DNA from: Pelargonium tetragonum
Taxonomy: Eukaryota; Streptophyta; Magnoliopsida; Geraniales; Geraniaceae
Direction: 5' to 3'
Assembly (NCBI GenBank): GCA_036897445.1
Contig: JAYMTL010000005.1
Location: forward strand, 186,001-250,000
Length of the DNA stretch: 64,000 bases
Below are positions 1 to 13,500 of the stretch, piece by piece. A program made the translations under genes and the position numbers. Under the pieces are notes generated by a model, which saw only the letters and a program-made list of their open reading frames with translations, was not told the DNA's origin and made no database searches. Position 1 is the first letter of the stretch. Each line of letters opens with the position of its first letter.

Positions 1-3000
1 GAATCCCTTTTAAAACCTTAGGGGATACCCCCGCTATGCACGCACCGGGTAAGACAAGACAAAAAGCTAGTAGTTATTTATAAAAATGAACGCTCTAACC
101 GCGCCTATTCACAAAGGGTTTGTTCATGAGATGCCTTTTTTTAATTACTATTCTATTACCATTTCCTCGAGACTTCTTTTTAAAACCGCTCTAGGAAAAG
201 TAACCCCGGATTAACTATCGAAAACTTTGCCGGGTTCTAACTATCCTCTTCTATTATAACACTCGTAAAAAAAACTCTTAATAAAAAAATTCTGCTAGTA
301 AGACCCCATCCCGCCAAATGCTTGTACTAACAAGACCTTTTTTACTTACCTCTTTTATACGGGAGAATTCGTACAACTAAAGGACTAATAATATATATAA
401 ATCTAACATAAGTTAAGCTTTTAGTAGAAGTTTGTTATACTCTTAGTGGGGGTATCCTTATCGGGGCGTCTAAGATAAAGCGAGTAGGGGCTACTAAGGA
501 CAAGGGTTCGGTACCGGGCTCTTATCATTAGATATAAACCTTATAAGTAGAGAAAAGGTCCATAAAACCTCGTACTTTTACTATTTGCTTTTCTTATAGC
601 TACAATACTTTTTAAGAGCTGAACCTAGACTCGGATTTCTCTTTCTCATTAGAAGTAAGTTCCAAGGGAATTAAAAAGGGGGATTCGGCTGCAGTTAAAC
701 TGTTCCCCTAAATTGGAATATAGAAAAGGACTAGATTTTGTTTCTAAAATGAAGCCCTTCCTGACAGTAGCTTAGTGATTCCTAGGTTTCTTTTATCTTA
801 TATCTTTTTAAAAGCGCATTCTAGAGGTTCAAAGAGGTCCCTTTTCCTTTAGATTTTACTTAATCTAAATTCATAGACTCAATTTTTTAGAAAACCAAAA
901 AGAGGTGGGTTAAGCCAAGGATCAGGTGTAACAAGGCAGGAAACTGTCAAGTTTAAGGGTTCCTTTTTCTTCAGCTCCGGATCCATTTACAAAGTAAGAG
1001 TCATTTTGAAAGTTTTAAAGGGGCACCCTGAACCTGAAGTATAATGAAGAGAATTCTCGTTTCTAATTTTAGTGGCTGTAATTGCAGGATAAAGCACCCT
1101 TTCAAAAATACCTATAAGTTTAGTTAAACCTTTTCTATAGCTAGTGTCTGAAATTTATAAAGTATCCTTTTATGCTTACTCTAACTAAAAAAAGGAATTC
1201 CAATTACAAGCTAAAGGCATATCTTTACAATAAAAGCTTTTAGAATACACAAAGGAAGACTTACAGAATTCCAATTTAAGTGGGGTTTCTGAGAAATTAG
1301 GATACAGGGCGCTGCTTGCTCAGCTAAAAGCTCTAAGTTCAAAGGCAGGAGGAGCTTAGCTAAGTAGTTAGGTATATGTTCTAAAAGTTAAGAGAAACTC
1401 CGAGAAGCTAATAAAAGTACTAAAATAAGTTGAAGCGGGTCACCCCAAACCCATTTGCAAGCCTAGCTCAAATAAGAAAGATTATTGTATCCGGATTCTG
1501 GATTAAGTAAGTCCTATGTACACTCATCCTACTGGACCCTATATTGGAAATTCTCTGAAGCTAAAGGCCCGGGTTACTTACCTATTATTAAATTTCTAAT
1601 AGTCATTTGGAAGCTTTTGCACTACTACATATCAAGATTTCCCTGCTTTGTCTTTGTTTCATACCAAGGCGTATGTCGCTTATTCTATTCTCAAAAAATT
1701 TGTTACATATTTTATATATCCCAGGAGTCCCCTTTTTACAACACACTTTTTTTGATAGAAAATAAGGATATACCCATTGCCAACAAGACTTTATTCTTAT
1801 TTGTATAGGTATTATGACTGTGTAACTCTAAGCTTCCCTTCTAGTACCAATTTAAGATAAGATAGGAAGGGCATCGACGGGACTTCTTTTTCTATTTTCT
1901 AACCGAGAATTAAAGAGTGCAGACTCCTTATTTTAGGGGTTCCTATTCTTTTGAACTACGAAGAGCTATACCAAGTATATTACTTAGTCCAAGATTAACT
2001 AGATTCTTTTGTCAACATTTCAGCGTATCGGCCAGCGCTTTTTTTAGAGAATCCTGAAATATCTCGATTAAAAACTCAATTTTTTAATATTTATGGTATT
2101 TTTTTATGCTTAAAAGCTTCTACTACTAAGTTAATAAAAGCAAGTGATGAAGCACTTTTATTTATTTCTTTAAAAGAAACTTCCGCCCAGAGTATTTCCT
2201 ATGAATCTTAAACCCTAAAAAATTTTGAAATTTCTATTAGAATTACTTTTCTTAAAATTTTCTTCCTCGTGCTACTGCTTTTTAGGAACTTAGTATTGCT
2301 TTGATTAATCTGAAACCCTGACTCTCTACCCGAAACCCCAAAAGGCAAGAAAAACCAGTGATGAAAATCTCGTTTTGGTTAAAAAAGAATAGAAAACTGA
2401 CTTACTTTTACCAAATTTCTAAATGAAACTTAAAGCCGTGTAAAATGGGTAAGAACTCCCGAAAAAAAGACCTTAATCTTAATATAACCCAGAAAATTTA
2501 AGATGTAGTTGACAAGTGAATAAATATATAATACTATAAAAATTAGGATATTGTGGTGAAGTTTTCAATTTATTAAAATTTATTAAAGAATTCCGCACAT
2601 CCTTATAGCAGTCCTCTTTACAAGTCCAGAAAGACCGGTAATTTTATAAGGCAGTAACTTAATAAAGACAACTTTTAACAATTTCTAGTCATATGTTTCA
2701 GTCTCAACCTACAGTTCAATTCCCTAAAGTTTTTTATTAAATTAATAAGGCAACCCCTATAAGGGATAGCAAAAATATAGAATGCACTTAAAAAAACTTC
2801 CGTCTGATAAGTTTACTAAACAGCCTAACTATATGCTAAAATAAATATATTACTCTTATTTGCAAAACCCCGCGCTGAATTTACTATTTTTATTGTCACT
2901 TTTTCTAGAAAAACTAAGTACAAAGTGGCTGCCTTGCAGAAATTCCCTTTAGTTCTACGCTTATAACCACTGTGCTTTTAACGAATCCCGACCTTTGATG

Positions 3001-6000
3001 ATTACCTTGTGAATTACTGCCTTATAAAATTACAAAGACCGGATTCCTCTTTATTGATTTGATCAACCCCTCTTATAGGAGAAATCCTAGTATTAAGGGG
3101 TATTCCTCCTTAGGGAGCTCTCCTAATTTATGGTTAGTCTTGCTTAAACTCTACTTGAAAAATCATAGGACGAAATTTATGGTAACTATTAATCCCGCTG
3201 TGCAGAAGAGTTTCTTGAGTGGAATATTTTCCTGGGAATTTCGATCTATTGTGTAGAGAGTAGTAATTAATAGCTATAAAGAAAGATAAATACACAAGCT
3301 ATCCTTTTATAAACTAAATGGCATTCTACCTTGAGTGAACCTCAAAGTTAAGGAATAAGAAATCCTGGGGCATTCCTACTACGAAGCTGCATCTTCTTTA
3401 AGTTACTAAACTTTTCGACTTAATTCAACGGGCTCTTTTCTTTTTAGCAAAAAAAGCCCCGGTTAGGATTCCTACTGAGAACCCAGTATTCTTATAGATA
3501 ACGATAGCTCGTGGGAGAAGCATTTACATTTTTCACAATATACTTGACTTTCCAATTACAGGACGATAGTAATCCTGAGTTTCGGTCTTGCAGTCATTTT
3601 TTAGGGTTTCATTTTGTTCTTCTAAGAGGATTAAGATCTTTTTTATGAGTGCTAGTAAATTCATTTGGTTAATAGCATCCTGTCTTAACGGCTTTATTAT
3701 GCCTTTCTTTTTCATCATAGTCGGAATACTTCTAACTGAATAGATTTAGTGCGGTCTTATCTTTTATACTTTTATACAAGGGATGGCGTTTAAACTTCAT
3801 ATCTATTTCCTAAGAGTAGGTCTTAGAAGGAATGTTATGTAATAAATATTCCTATATTGGATTAAGGGTTATCCACTTACTTGATGTCCTATGATACTTA
3901 GATTGACTTTTTCCGGACTACTAAGTTTAAAAGAAAGCGCTCTCTGTAATAAAATTATAGAAAGTCGAGAGTATTTCCGGTTCCTTTTATCTTCCCTACA
4001 ATGAGTATAACCCGATTTAGATATGGGTTAATCTTTTTGATTCCTAACTCGTAAATTCTAAAGAAAAAGAATAAGGGTTCTGGGGGCTTTTAAAGCAATT
4101 TGTTACTTAGTGACCGTCTGGATCCTTTTGATTTGATATAGCCGGTAAAACTTGATTTTGTGCTACTTGAAAGTATATTTTGTATTTTATCTTATTATAA
4201 ATGAGGGTTTTAATTCTGTATTACCTCCAAGCCGTTCTTAGTAAGGTTTTCTCAGTCTATTCCAAAAGCAAGCAAATCTTCCTACCCTTTACCTTAAGTT
4301 CTTAATTTTTTAAGTGAATTCTCGTTATTGTAAATCAAGGACCCTGTGTCTCCTTAGGTATTCCCATATCAGAGCCCCCTTTCTTGAGGCTGCTCCCTCA
4401 GTCCAAATATTTTTAAGGACTCTTTCTTCCTTCTTGAGTCAAGGTATACTCTAATATAACTATGTATTTTTAGTTCCTCAAGCAGTATTTATTTCTTAGT
4501 GCTGCAATAAGGTTTTTCCCAGCCCAGGTAGTAAGGGTCAACACTCGTAAAAGGAACCTCTTAAGTAAGTTTTCTCGAATCTCTTTCTATCGACACTATT
4601 CTATCTATCGGATTGTTGCTTTTTGAATTCTACAACACTAGAGTCTCTGGATGAGTAAATAAAGATTTTTAAGAGGAATGCCCAAGCTCCGCCTATATCC
4701 AAAGTCTCTTATACCGCTAGCCTAGTTAGGAAGACAAAACTCTAGTTTAACTTATGAGGGTTAACAAAATTTTATGAGATAGCTATTGCCTGCCTAAGAC
4801 AAAGCCGTTTAGACTCCGATATTTATAAGTTACAAACGACTCGAGAACTGCAGAGAGCTTTTCAAGACTTTGATACAGCTATCCGAATTCTGATACTCAA
4901 ACCTATTCTATTTACTTGCTTGGACTAATCTTATCTAGGACCAGGAGTAGTGTATTTATAAACCGCATGAGTCTAAAAGTAAAAAAGCTACATACAGGGG
5001 TTCAAATAAACTTTAAATAATATTAAATTAAGTTCTATGAAAGAATTTTACCCTTTAAAACTTCTAACGGATTTTTTACATAAAGGGGGTAAAGACAACT
5101 CCTACTCTTGGTAATTAAGCTCTTTAGGGCAAAGACTAATTCTTAATTTTTTTATTTCAAAAGTCTTTGAGTATGCAGGCAGCGGATCTAGTCTAATTGA
5201 AGCTACTTGCCTTTACGAGTTAAGTTTTCTTTTGAAGAGAAGTCCTCTGGGGCATCCTAAACATCATCCAGTAGCCGCTCTTAGTAAAGGAACTCCCCAT
5301 TTCCCGTACAAGACCCAGTAATCGAGAGTAAAATGCTAACCTCCAAGACTAAATTCTTAAAAAAAGTTTATTAAGAAAAAGTCCCGTAAATGAAGTAAAA
5401 TGAAAGCTTTAAAAGTTCAGTTTGTTTGCTAAAGCTGGTCATAAGTTTATACGTTTAGACGGGACCCAGTAAATCCAGGAAGGTATTAAACGAAATGCTT
5501 TTCGGAGGCGTCTATTAGCGAACCCTTTTGCCTTAACCAAATTTACATTCGACAAACCGGAAAAAGAAATGAAGAGGCGTGTACAAGTTCAAATTCTTTC
5601 ATACCTTTCATAGTAAATTATAAAAATGATATCTGACCCTTAAGTTCAAGAAGAGGGGACTTTAGTATTGCCCTTTATTTAAGCGAGCTTCTGCCCGAAT
5701 TCCGAGAATTTTAACCAATTAAAAGTTTTTTCATAGGATTGTCAAAAACGAAAAGCCGATTAGTATACTTCAAACTTCCTTTAAAGTAAGCACTAGATTT
5801 AGTACAAGTAAATTCCTTAGTACTAAATTTCACAATACCCAATTGTACTATCCCAAGAGGGGACCCTCTTAACTGTAAAAACCCCAAAGGGTAGAAGTTT
5901 CCCTGCTTAGCCTTAAAAATCTTTCTGACTTATAGCGGAATACCTGCCCTTAACCCTTATGAGAGTAAGTTTCACATATACTAGAGTTCGGTTTCATTAT

Positions 6001-7450
6001 CTATACTACAACCACTTCGAGAAAGAGCCTAACGCTTGTCTATTTTTTGAGGATTTGCGAAGCTATTTTATTAACTAAAAGGTAAAGGGGGGTCCTGCTT
6101 GCACTCGATTAAGACAAAAGTACCCTATAGTTCAGTTCTACTAGGAAAGCCTTTTATTTAAAAAATTGTAGGAATCCCAACTAAAAAAGTAGAGTAATAT
6201 AATAAAGTTTAGAAAAATAGGAGTTCTTTACTAATCCGCACGGGAAATCCTAAACCTTAAGCTGGAATGTCCCTCTAACTACTAAAAAAGAGGAGGATTT
6301 TGAGTAATAAAAAGATATTTGATTCTAAAAGCTTACTACCTCTCCTGGGTACCTAAACTGATGATAAACGAAAGAATTTATATAAAAAAGGACTTCTAAG
6401 GGTGTGGCATCTTAAGAGTCTCCATTATTTATTATTTCCGGTTATCAATTCTGGATCTAGAAATAGGGGAGTCATCACTTCTTTCGGGTATTCTCTTAAA
6501 TAGAGGTTGCCCTTTTCTCGACAGGGGTCTGTTATAACTATCCGGAAATGCAAAAGTATTGCAGCTGCTTAAGGGGACTTATTAAGGAGCAGTTTCCAAT
6601 ACGGATTTTTTTTACAAGAGGGAAGAGTGTGGGGTTGCTTTTCTTGTTGGTGTTCTTACTTCCTTTTTGTTATCCCCAGGAAATTTTAGTAAGAAAATTA
6701 TAAGTTACGTTTGCTAAGGTAGGTATATTCCGGAGTTTGTTTGCTTATGATAAGGCCCAAGATCCAGAAAGTAGGAATTCTAATTATAAAAAAGGGAGTC
6801 CTTTTTTGTAGTATGTAAATTATAGGTACCAAACCTGGATTGCTAGCTTTTGTGTTGTTATAAAATTATACTTGGGTTTAACTTCGGATTAGAAAAGGGA
6901 AAGAGTACCCTTAATTGCATTACCTGTCTTGTAACTAACTCTGTCTCAAAGAAAGAAATTTCTCGTATAGAATATGCTTTGACTCCATTTGCTTCTAAGG
7001 GTCTGCTAATAAAATTCGGCTTTTACCAGTTCTTCTGCCGAAATTCCCCCTCGAGGGATCCCTTGGGGGTTTTGCTATACCGATGGATTCAGATACAAAT
7101 AAACTTGCCTTTTGCCCTAGAAAACGAATCTTACTACAAATTTTAACTTCATTTTATTAGGATATCCCTAGTTGCGAAATGAAAAAAAGTACAGCCCTTA
7201 AAGGCTCGCGGAGGGTTCTTAATTGTTTAAAAAGTTAGGAATTCCCGGAATCTTATTCGATGCTACTCGAATTTAAAAAGAAGGACAAAAAACTCTAAAT
7301 TTTCTCGTTTATAACTTAGAACACAGCACTGTATTAGGAGAGGGGAAGAGCCCCTTAGAACCTAAAGGGAGGAGAAAAGGAACCTTTAATTTTAGGAAAA
7401 AGGGAGCTACCCAATGCATGTTCCTTGCGCACTTTATTTGAAGTTAGCTT
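1..7450. other. Gene-free AT-rich stretch
   Basis: I see no gene here. The sequence is a mosaic of A/T runs with short GC-rich clusters every few dozen bases, many of them hexamer to octamer palindromes such as GGGATCCC at 7055-7062. Open frames reach at most about 107 codons (1485-1808, plus) and begin at TTG with no motif or neighbour that supports them. A 10-bp unit, ATTTATTAAA, is repeated twice in tandem near 2570. No tRNA, rRNA, long inverted repeat or array was found by eye. Confidence 0.6.
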
Positions 7451-7466
7451 TTGCTCCTCCTTCAGT

Positions 7467-8830
7467 CAGGAACCAGGTAATTCAATACAATTAGAGTGCT
7501 CCGTGTTCTAAGGTAAAAAATATCTGTAACAGGCTCCCGTTCAAACCCTCTATAGGATCTCGTGGGATTTTTGCCTCTAAAAAAATTTTTATATACTTAG
7601 GTTTGCTGGGTTTTCCCGAGTCCCTTTTATAGAATTTCTTAAGTGAATAGCTATTGCCGACCCCCGGTTACTTTATTACCAGGAAGTTTTTTAGGAACTT
7701 AGTGCTAATATTAACTCTAAATTAAGTGTACGTACAGGTCCGGACATTTCTATTTAGAGCGGGGTCTTAAGAGTAAATCCCGATTAACGCGGAAGCTTTT
7801 GCAAGAGCTTTTTCCTTGATCTAATCTATTTAAATTACCCTATTTGTAATGCCTTCGACTTAAAAAGTCTTTCTATTCGTATGATATTAATCTTCGAAAA
7901 AATTCTTTCCGTGTAGTTTCTTTTTCTAAAAGGTTTTAAGCCCTAAAATTTCTCTTTACTTTTGAAACCCAAAACGTTACTAGTATTCTAGATAACACAC
8001 TCTATAGGCCCACCAACTTCTTCTCTTGACTTATTAATAGCTTAGCCTTGACTTGTTTCTTACCTTTCTTAATTGCATTACCTAGGGGCCCTCGTAGCTG
8101 TTGTCTATACTACCTTCTTATTGTAGATAATTATTCTTGTAGTAAGAAATTTATATTACATACTAGTGTATTACTCTATCTGTATTACTCTATCTTTAGC
8201 TATTCTTCCTCTTTATTACTATAGAGAGGATCGAAACTTAGAGAGATTTGTAATGCCTGTTATACCTGATTGTAGCGCAAGGGAGGAAAGAATAGGAATT
8301 TCTTAGATTTAGATAGTATATACTTCCATTATAGGAGCACCTGCTTACTCACCTTACTACACTTCTGGCATACCCACCCTGTTTACTTAATAACTAGAAC
8401 TCGGCCTTATTTTAAACTATCTTACTCTTAATTTAAGAGGACCCTTTTTCTTATGAGCCCTTCAAGAGTTATAACTTCGGGGATATACCTAAATGTCTTT
8501 TATTGGAAACTTGAGTCTCTACTTACTTATTCCCACAAAAGCTTGAGTACAAGTCCCAAACCTACTATAAGAGAGTGTCGTTAAGGCCGCAATTAAGGCG
8601 TAGATTCTAATCTTAATCCCATAACACCTCGAGACCTAGTCTACGGAGCTATACCCTCCATCTGTAGCTTGAAAGCCCTCAAAGTCTTCCTACCTATTAT
8701 TTCTTTCCTAGCTGCCTGATGATCCATACTCTTCTTAAGAAATCTTTCTCCTATTGCCTTCTTTGTTTCTACTGGCTTATCCGACTTAGATTCCCCTCTG
8801 GACTCACTACTTGATTCTTATTATTGTTGT
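7467..8830 (-). pseudogene. Decayed lysine-rich coding remnant, unrecognised
   Basis: Read on the minus strand, 8640-8820 has an open frame with strongly coding-like composition: purines at about three quarters of first codon positions and a highly charged product with Ser-, Glu- and Lys-rich stretches (for example SDKPVETKKAIGERFLKKS). A second basic stretch lies in the same frame at about 8020-8110, with several Lys-Lys pairs and the short motif KKQVK. The frame in between is interrupted many times by TAA or TAG, so it is not a working gene under the standard code. A related piece lies on the same strand at 23940-24070: the 15-mers at 8047-8061 and 23988-24002 differ at one base, a TpG/TpA change. 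I do not recognise the family. The basic tail behind a Leu-rich stretch is compatible with the C-terminus of a pogo-type transposase or with a gag protein, but neither is shown. Confidence 0.35.
8168..8195. repeat. 14-bp unit, two tandem copies
   Basis: The 14-bp unit GTATTACTCTATCT occurs twice head to tail without mismatch, inside a TA-rich part of the decayed remnant. Two perfect copies suggest a recent slippage duplication, later than most of the decay around it. Confidence 0.85.
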
Positions 8831-9534
8831 GATATTTAGACAGACTTTACTACACTTTTTTAAGCACTCCCCTTTGATGGTTAAATCAGAGCTCTCTTTT
8901 AGGAAATGTAAAAGGTTCAAGTCCCTGCAACAAAACTTTTTCGTTTTGAGCAAACTATAAAGAATAACTTTTAGTAAATGAAAGAAGCCCTTGCCATTTA
9001 CCTTGAAAACCTTAGAAAGGGGAGCCATCAAGTGCACTTACCTGGAGTAGGTTCAAACCCGGAAACACCTTGTCCTTTTCGAAAGCTTGCTCTATTTATG
9101 AAGTCATTTTGTCGCTTTCCCAAAAAGTCTTTAAGAAACTCCGCTCTCGTCTAGTAATGCCAGACAAAGATTTTATTGAGTCCTTTTTCCTACAATCTAT
9201 AGCGTGTCCTACTCCCACAATGAAATGGTAAAGTTTAATCAAAATTTACGTTTCATATTCGTATAGTTATTTATATTGAAAATGAAATACAAGTAGAGTC
9301 TTTCCAAACGGGTAACTGGCCCTTGAGGTTTTTCTTGCGTTGGTATCCGAATAGCAATCGGGTCATATATCATTTGAGTGAATAAAGGAGACCCATGATA
9401 GGATAGATACCAGATTCTATAAAGAATACAAAAAAATAGATATATAAGTAACACCAAAACTCTAGGCATTTAAATACCTTATGCGCCTTACTAGTATTTT
9501 GAGAAAATATAGGGTCTACTAAAAATGTGGCCAG
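8831..9534. other. No gene seen; one B-box-like site
   Basis: Two frames of 76 codons on the minus strand (8807-9037, 9239-9469) show no motif. At about 8912 a GGTTCAAGTCC string matches a tRNA T-loop/B-box, and a D-arm-like GGTTAAATCAGAGC lies some 30 bases before it at about 8879. The stems do not pair, so I record it only as a possible tRNA scrap. A second GGTTCAAACCC lies near 9050. Confidence 0.3.
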
Positions 9535-9567
9535 GTAATCAGTTAGCTAATTCACTGAGTAAGAAAA
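9535..9567 (+). repeat. 33-bp direct repeat, left copy
   Basis: This 33-bp segment, beginning GTAATCAGTT and ending GTAAGAAAA, recurs without a mismatch at 10490-10522, in the same orientation and 955 bp away. A shared 11-bp block ATTTAAAAAGC follows both copies (9606-9616 and 10546-10556), at distances that differ by 15 bp, so the repeats are the conserved core of a longer diverged duplication. Inside the core, CAGT and ACTG can pair around a 10-nt loop. Function unknown. Confidence 0.9.
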
Positions 9568-10002
9568 CTTCTTTTGTTGGAGGCTTCGTTAAACGGGTTC
9601 CCCTAATTTAAAAAGCGGGCCCGTTTCTAGTCAAATAGAAAACGGTGGAAAGTACTAAAACAGAATGGAAATTGTATTCCCTTGACTGAAAGGCTGGCAA
9701 AATCATCCTATGTTGTATTGAATAGTACTTCTTTCAAAACAAGTGTATAAAACTTCTTTTAGTTATATAGAACTAGAGCACTTTTCCTTGAAACCTACTA
9801 AAGGTAAGAAATAGGCCGAAATACTGCAGAACATTTTATCTAATTAAAAAGCTAACTACATAACCAAGCTAGACCTAGGTTTTCCCTTGATTCTGTGTCT
9901 ATACGAACTCGTGATACCAAGCTCTTTTCTCTGATTCCTTACCCCGAACCTGGCGGAAATATTACAGATATACCTTTTAACAAAGAGCCTGTCTAGTTCT
10001 TA

Positions 10003-10055
10003 GGTCTAGCAGGACTTGAACCCGCGCATGACGAGCAAACTAACCGGTGCTCTAC
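10003..10055 (-). pseudogene. tRNA-like fragment (D-arm end to acceptor end)
   Basis: On the minus strand this reads GTAGAGC, then 23 bases, then GCGGGTTCAAGTCCTGC, then a seven-base end. The T arm pairs (five pairs, one G-T), the distance from the D stem to the T stem is the standard 23 nt of a tRNA, and the B box is intact. The anticodon stem pairs poorly and no partner for the acceptor end is found at the expected place, so this is a relic or chance assembly rather than a working tRNA. It lies between the two copies of the 33-bp direct repeat. Confidence 0.35.
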
Positions 10056-10340
10056 ATTTCGGAATGGCGTGGTATTTCAATGCAAGAACCCAGCTACCTA
10101 CTATAAGCTTACAGAGTAGGTATCTCAATTTAGGATCGGATTTTTTTATATTTATAAAATTCTTTTGATGCTTTTTATTACTCTTTAAGATACCAAATAG
10201 AAGCACTTGAAATTCTTAGTCTCGGAAATTCACTATAAAAGAGAAAGGATGAGATTTTCCAGCTAACAACTTTTACAAATTTAGTCAAGATTCCTTGGAT
10301 ACGGCTACTCTAAGGAACTCTCTCGGGGTAAAAAGTAGCG

Positions 10341-10375
10341 ATGCTTGGATTTGAACCTTCGATTTCACATTCCAA
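10341..10375 (-). other. B-box-like tRNA scrap
   Basis: The minus strand carries AAGGTTCAAATCCAAGC, a canonical T-loop with only two pairing stem bases. It also lies between the two copies of the 33-bp repeat. Too short and unpaired to call a tRNA. Confidence 0.2.
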
Positions 10376-10489
10376 AACTAACTCGTAATAATCTTTGATA
10401 ATTTACAAAGTAATGAGCCCTATTCCGAGAAGTGCTAACTCCAGTCTTTTAAAAGTATAAATAACAAACTTCTAACGAGACGAGACCTT

Positions 10490-10522
10490 GTAATCAGTTA
10501 GCTAATTCACTGAGTAAGAAAA
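10490..10522 (+). repeat. 33-bp direct repeat, right copy
   Basis: Identical over 33 bp to 9535-9567 and in the same orientation. The perfect match stands out because the flanks have diverged to short shared blocks. Recent gene conversion, a protected functional site, or a young insertion pair could each explain this. Confidence 0.9.
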
Positions 10523-10556
10523 TTTTGTTGTTATCACTAGTGCACATTTAAAAAGC

Positions 10557-13500
10557 AATTTCGTTTATAGATAATATTTTGTGAAATTTGTACCAGATAA
10601 TACAGGATTCCAACTCTAGGTTTGTAATTTAAGAAATTACTATATAAGATAAAAAGAAGTAACAATGGACTACGGAAACATGAATAGGCCCCGATATGTC
10701 AGTTACTATAAAATCCATTTGTAATCATCTACAAAAAGAAATTGGATTTTAACCAGGAAGACTTTATACTATTTAAATTATAATATCTACCCATTTTATT
10801 GTACTATTAAAAAGGGCAGTAAACGCCAAAAAGGATTCGCGGGGTAGTCATAAAATCGAAGTATCTTAACCGCAAGACTCTATGTCACACTTTACTTTTC
10901 TACCCTAATAGGACTCCTGCAAAAGTGTCATCAAAACCCAAACCAAAAGGTTTTTTGAGTTCTAGAGAGAGCGGGTACCTATAAAAAACATTAGAAAAAT
11001 TTCATTATTCACTAGGAGGGAATGAACACCTGTAGAGTTAGAATAGAGGATCTTTAGCATTCTTAGTCTCTACCATTACTCCTTCCCAATAGAAGATTGG
11101 CTGAATGAAGTTTACTAACAAGGAAGATCCGGTGACTAGAATTTAAAAACAAGGGATAGGATCCTACGCTATAAAGTTTAATCGTCCTGCTACAAAAGCT
11201 TCCTAGTTTTCAGTTTATAAAAGGCTTCTTATTTAGTAAAGTAAGACTTAGCTAAAATGAAGTAAAAGGTTATAACTAGTTCAGTTAGTCGCATTATTCT
11301 TTAATATGCAGTACTTTATCTGTACCATATAGTTATGCTAGCTTTGTATATTATAGGGATACAACTATTCAGATTAGAGTGTAAAGACTCTTTAATAATT
11401 CAAAATCTAGTTATTAGGCATTTCATTAAAAGGTGTTTCTTACCTGAACAAAGGTGTGTTTCCGAGTCTCTTAGGAATTAACATTGAAAGTGTCTTGAAA
11501 TGCTTACCTCCAAGGGCTACAAAAGGCAAACCTTCTATTCTGACCTCATCCAACCCTTACTATCCCTATATAAATTTCTCTAAAATCTTCGCTATTTTTC
11601 AGTCTCTTTTTTTGTGTATATAGTATAACTTGACTACTCACTTGTTTCAAATTATGTATTATATTCAGTACTTCTCATAAGTCTTTTGGGATCCTTACAC
11701 TCATTGAAAAAAGAAATGACGTGAGCTACAGGCCTGTACATCTATTTGAGAATTAAACATTTATAGAATTAACAAGTTTTAATCTGACTAATCATTAGTA
11801 ATAAAGATTTTTTTTGTATGAAGTGAGTTCTTCTTAAGGAGAATCCGAATGGACCACGCTTGATAGAGACTCTTTTTACCTTGACTAAACAAGTTTTATA
11901 CTATCTTTTCTTAGTGAATATACACTATGGGACTTAGGAACTAAACTATCTTAGGAAACATCATAGCTTGGCTTGATTTTTATCCCTTCAAAACTTGTCT
12001 AGCGTATGTGCTCCTAATAAAGGGGGTATCTAAGATTTATAAAAATACAGAGTTAGATTCATACTAAACAGGGCAACCCATTTCATTTCATTAAATGAAT
12101 TAAAATAAAATACTAAGGGCTCCAATTACCAGAAAGTACTTACAAGATCTCGTTCTTCTATTGGCAAGTTTGCTTCTCTGTGATATGGCTTTGACTTTTT
12201 GTAAACTTTATACCCCACAAGTTGTTCTATTATTATATAGGTAAAAAAATGCTATCAAATAAATTATCTTACTTTTATAAGTTCTATTCTTCAAAATCCT
12301 GAGGAGTTTAGTAACAGACATAGGTTAATTTTAATAAGAGATTCTAGAGGTTCAAGTGGCATTCCTTCTTGCGAGCCCGGGATCTTCTTGAAACTGAAAT
12401 ATACCTTGTAATTTATAAACTCCACAATCCTAAGAAATTTCGTTCAGAAACTTTTCATAACTCATGTAATTATATATGGATAAAGAGTGTCCTACAAAGC
12501 ATAAACTTATTTCTAGCATTTATGTTAACTCAAAGATTTAGCTGGGATTTAAGTGCTATTATCTAAAAGTTACAATATGTCAAGACAATTATAGATCCTA
12601 GCTAGGGAGAGACTTTTTTTTTTGTAATTCTAAGAAAGCTGATTTTAAAAATCTTGAGTGCCGAATGAAATTCTAGATTTCTTAATAAGTCCATGGGAGA
12701 GGAGAGTTCAACTATATTTTTACTTCATTAAAAAAGGCAAGTAATTGAACTGAAACAATTAGAAGGCTTGCTTTATCCTTAGTTTGATACTTATTTGTCT
12801 TAGTTTTACAGTAAAGCGAAAAAGAATTGACGACTCCATGAGGGAAAGACCCCGTACGCCGAAAACCCCAACTAAAGGAAGAGTTCGTAAGGCATGAAAT
12901 AAAGCATTCGTACTTTGACCTTTTTGAGGCCCTTTCTTTAGGTGTAGATACCAACCGGGCCAGGAAGAGATATATACCAATTAGCTAAGATTTTTTCCTA
13001 TACAAATATGGCATTAAAAGAACCTCTATAGGACCGGTGTGATTTTTATTCACATAGGTATCTACATTAAATTACTAAATGTGTTTTAACAGAAGATTTT
13101 TTTAATGTTTCAGAGGCCGGCTCCTAAAAAGCACAAAAATGAGTAAATAAGGGCAATATCGGGCGGTTAATACATATAAAGTTCTAATTTTAGGATTTCC
13201 CCTTATTAGTTAGGAAAGATAAACTTGTAAAAAGACCTAATTAGTAATGATAGCGGCTAAACGAGGAACCGTAGTATAAAACTTATTCTTTCTAAACAAA
13301 TCCTTTTTTGAAACTTTATTTCATGGAATATACTAAAAGGTAGGAAACAAAATAAGTATTAATAAATAGGAATTCCTAATATAATTAAAATTAGAGGAGT
13401 AAGGGGGTCTCTATTAAATCAGATATATATACTTTTAAGATCATTGACTCCAGTTTTTATATCCTTAAAATTGCTTTTCGGAGCTTACTTATAAGTAATT

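Noticed and set aside
12712-12980. Two overlapping minus-strand frames of 80 and 73 codons
   Set aside because: They cover the same bases in different frames, so at most one could be real, and neither has a motif.
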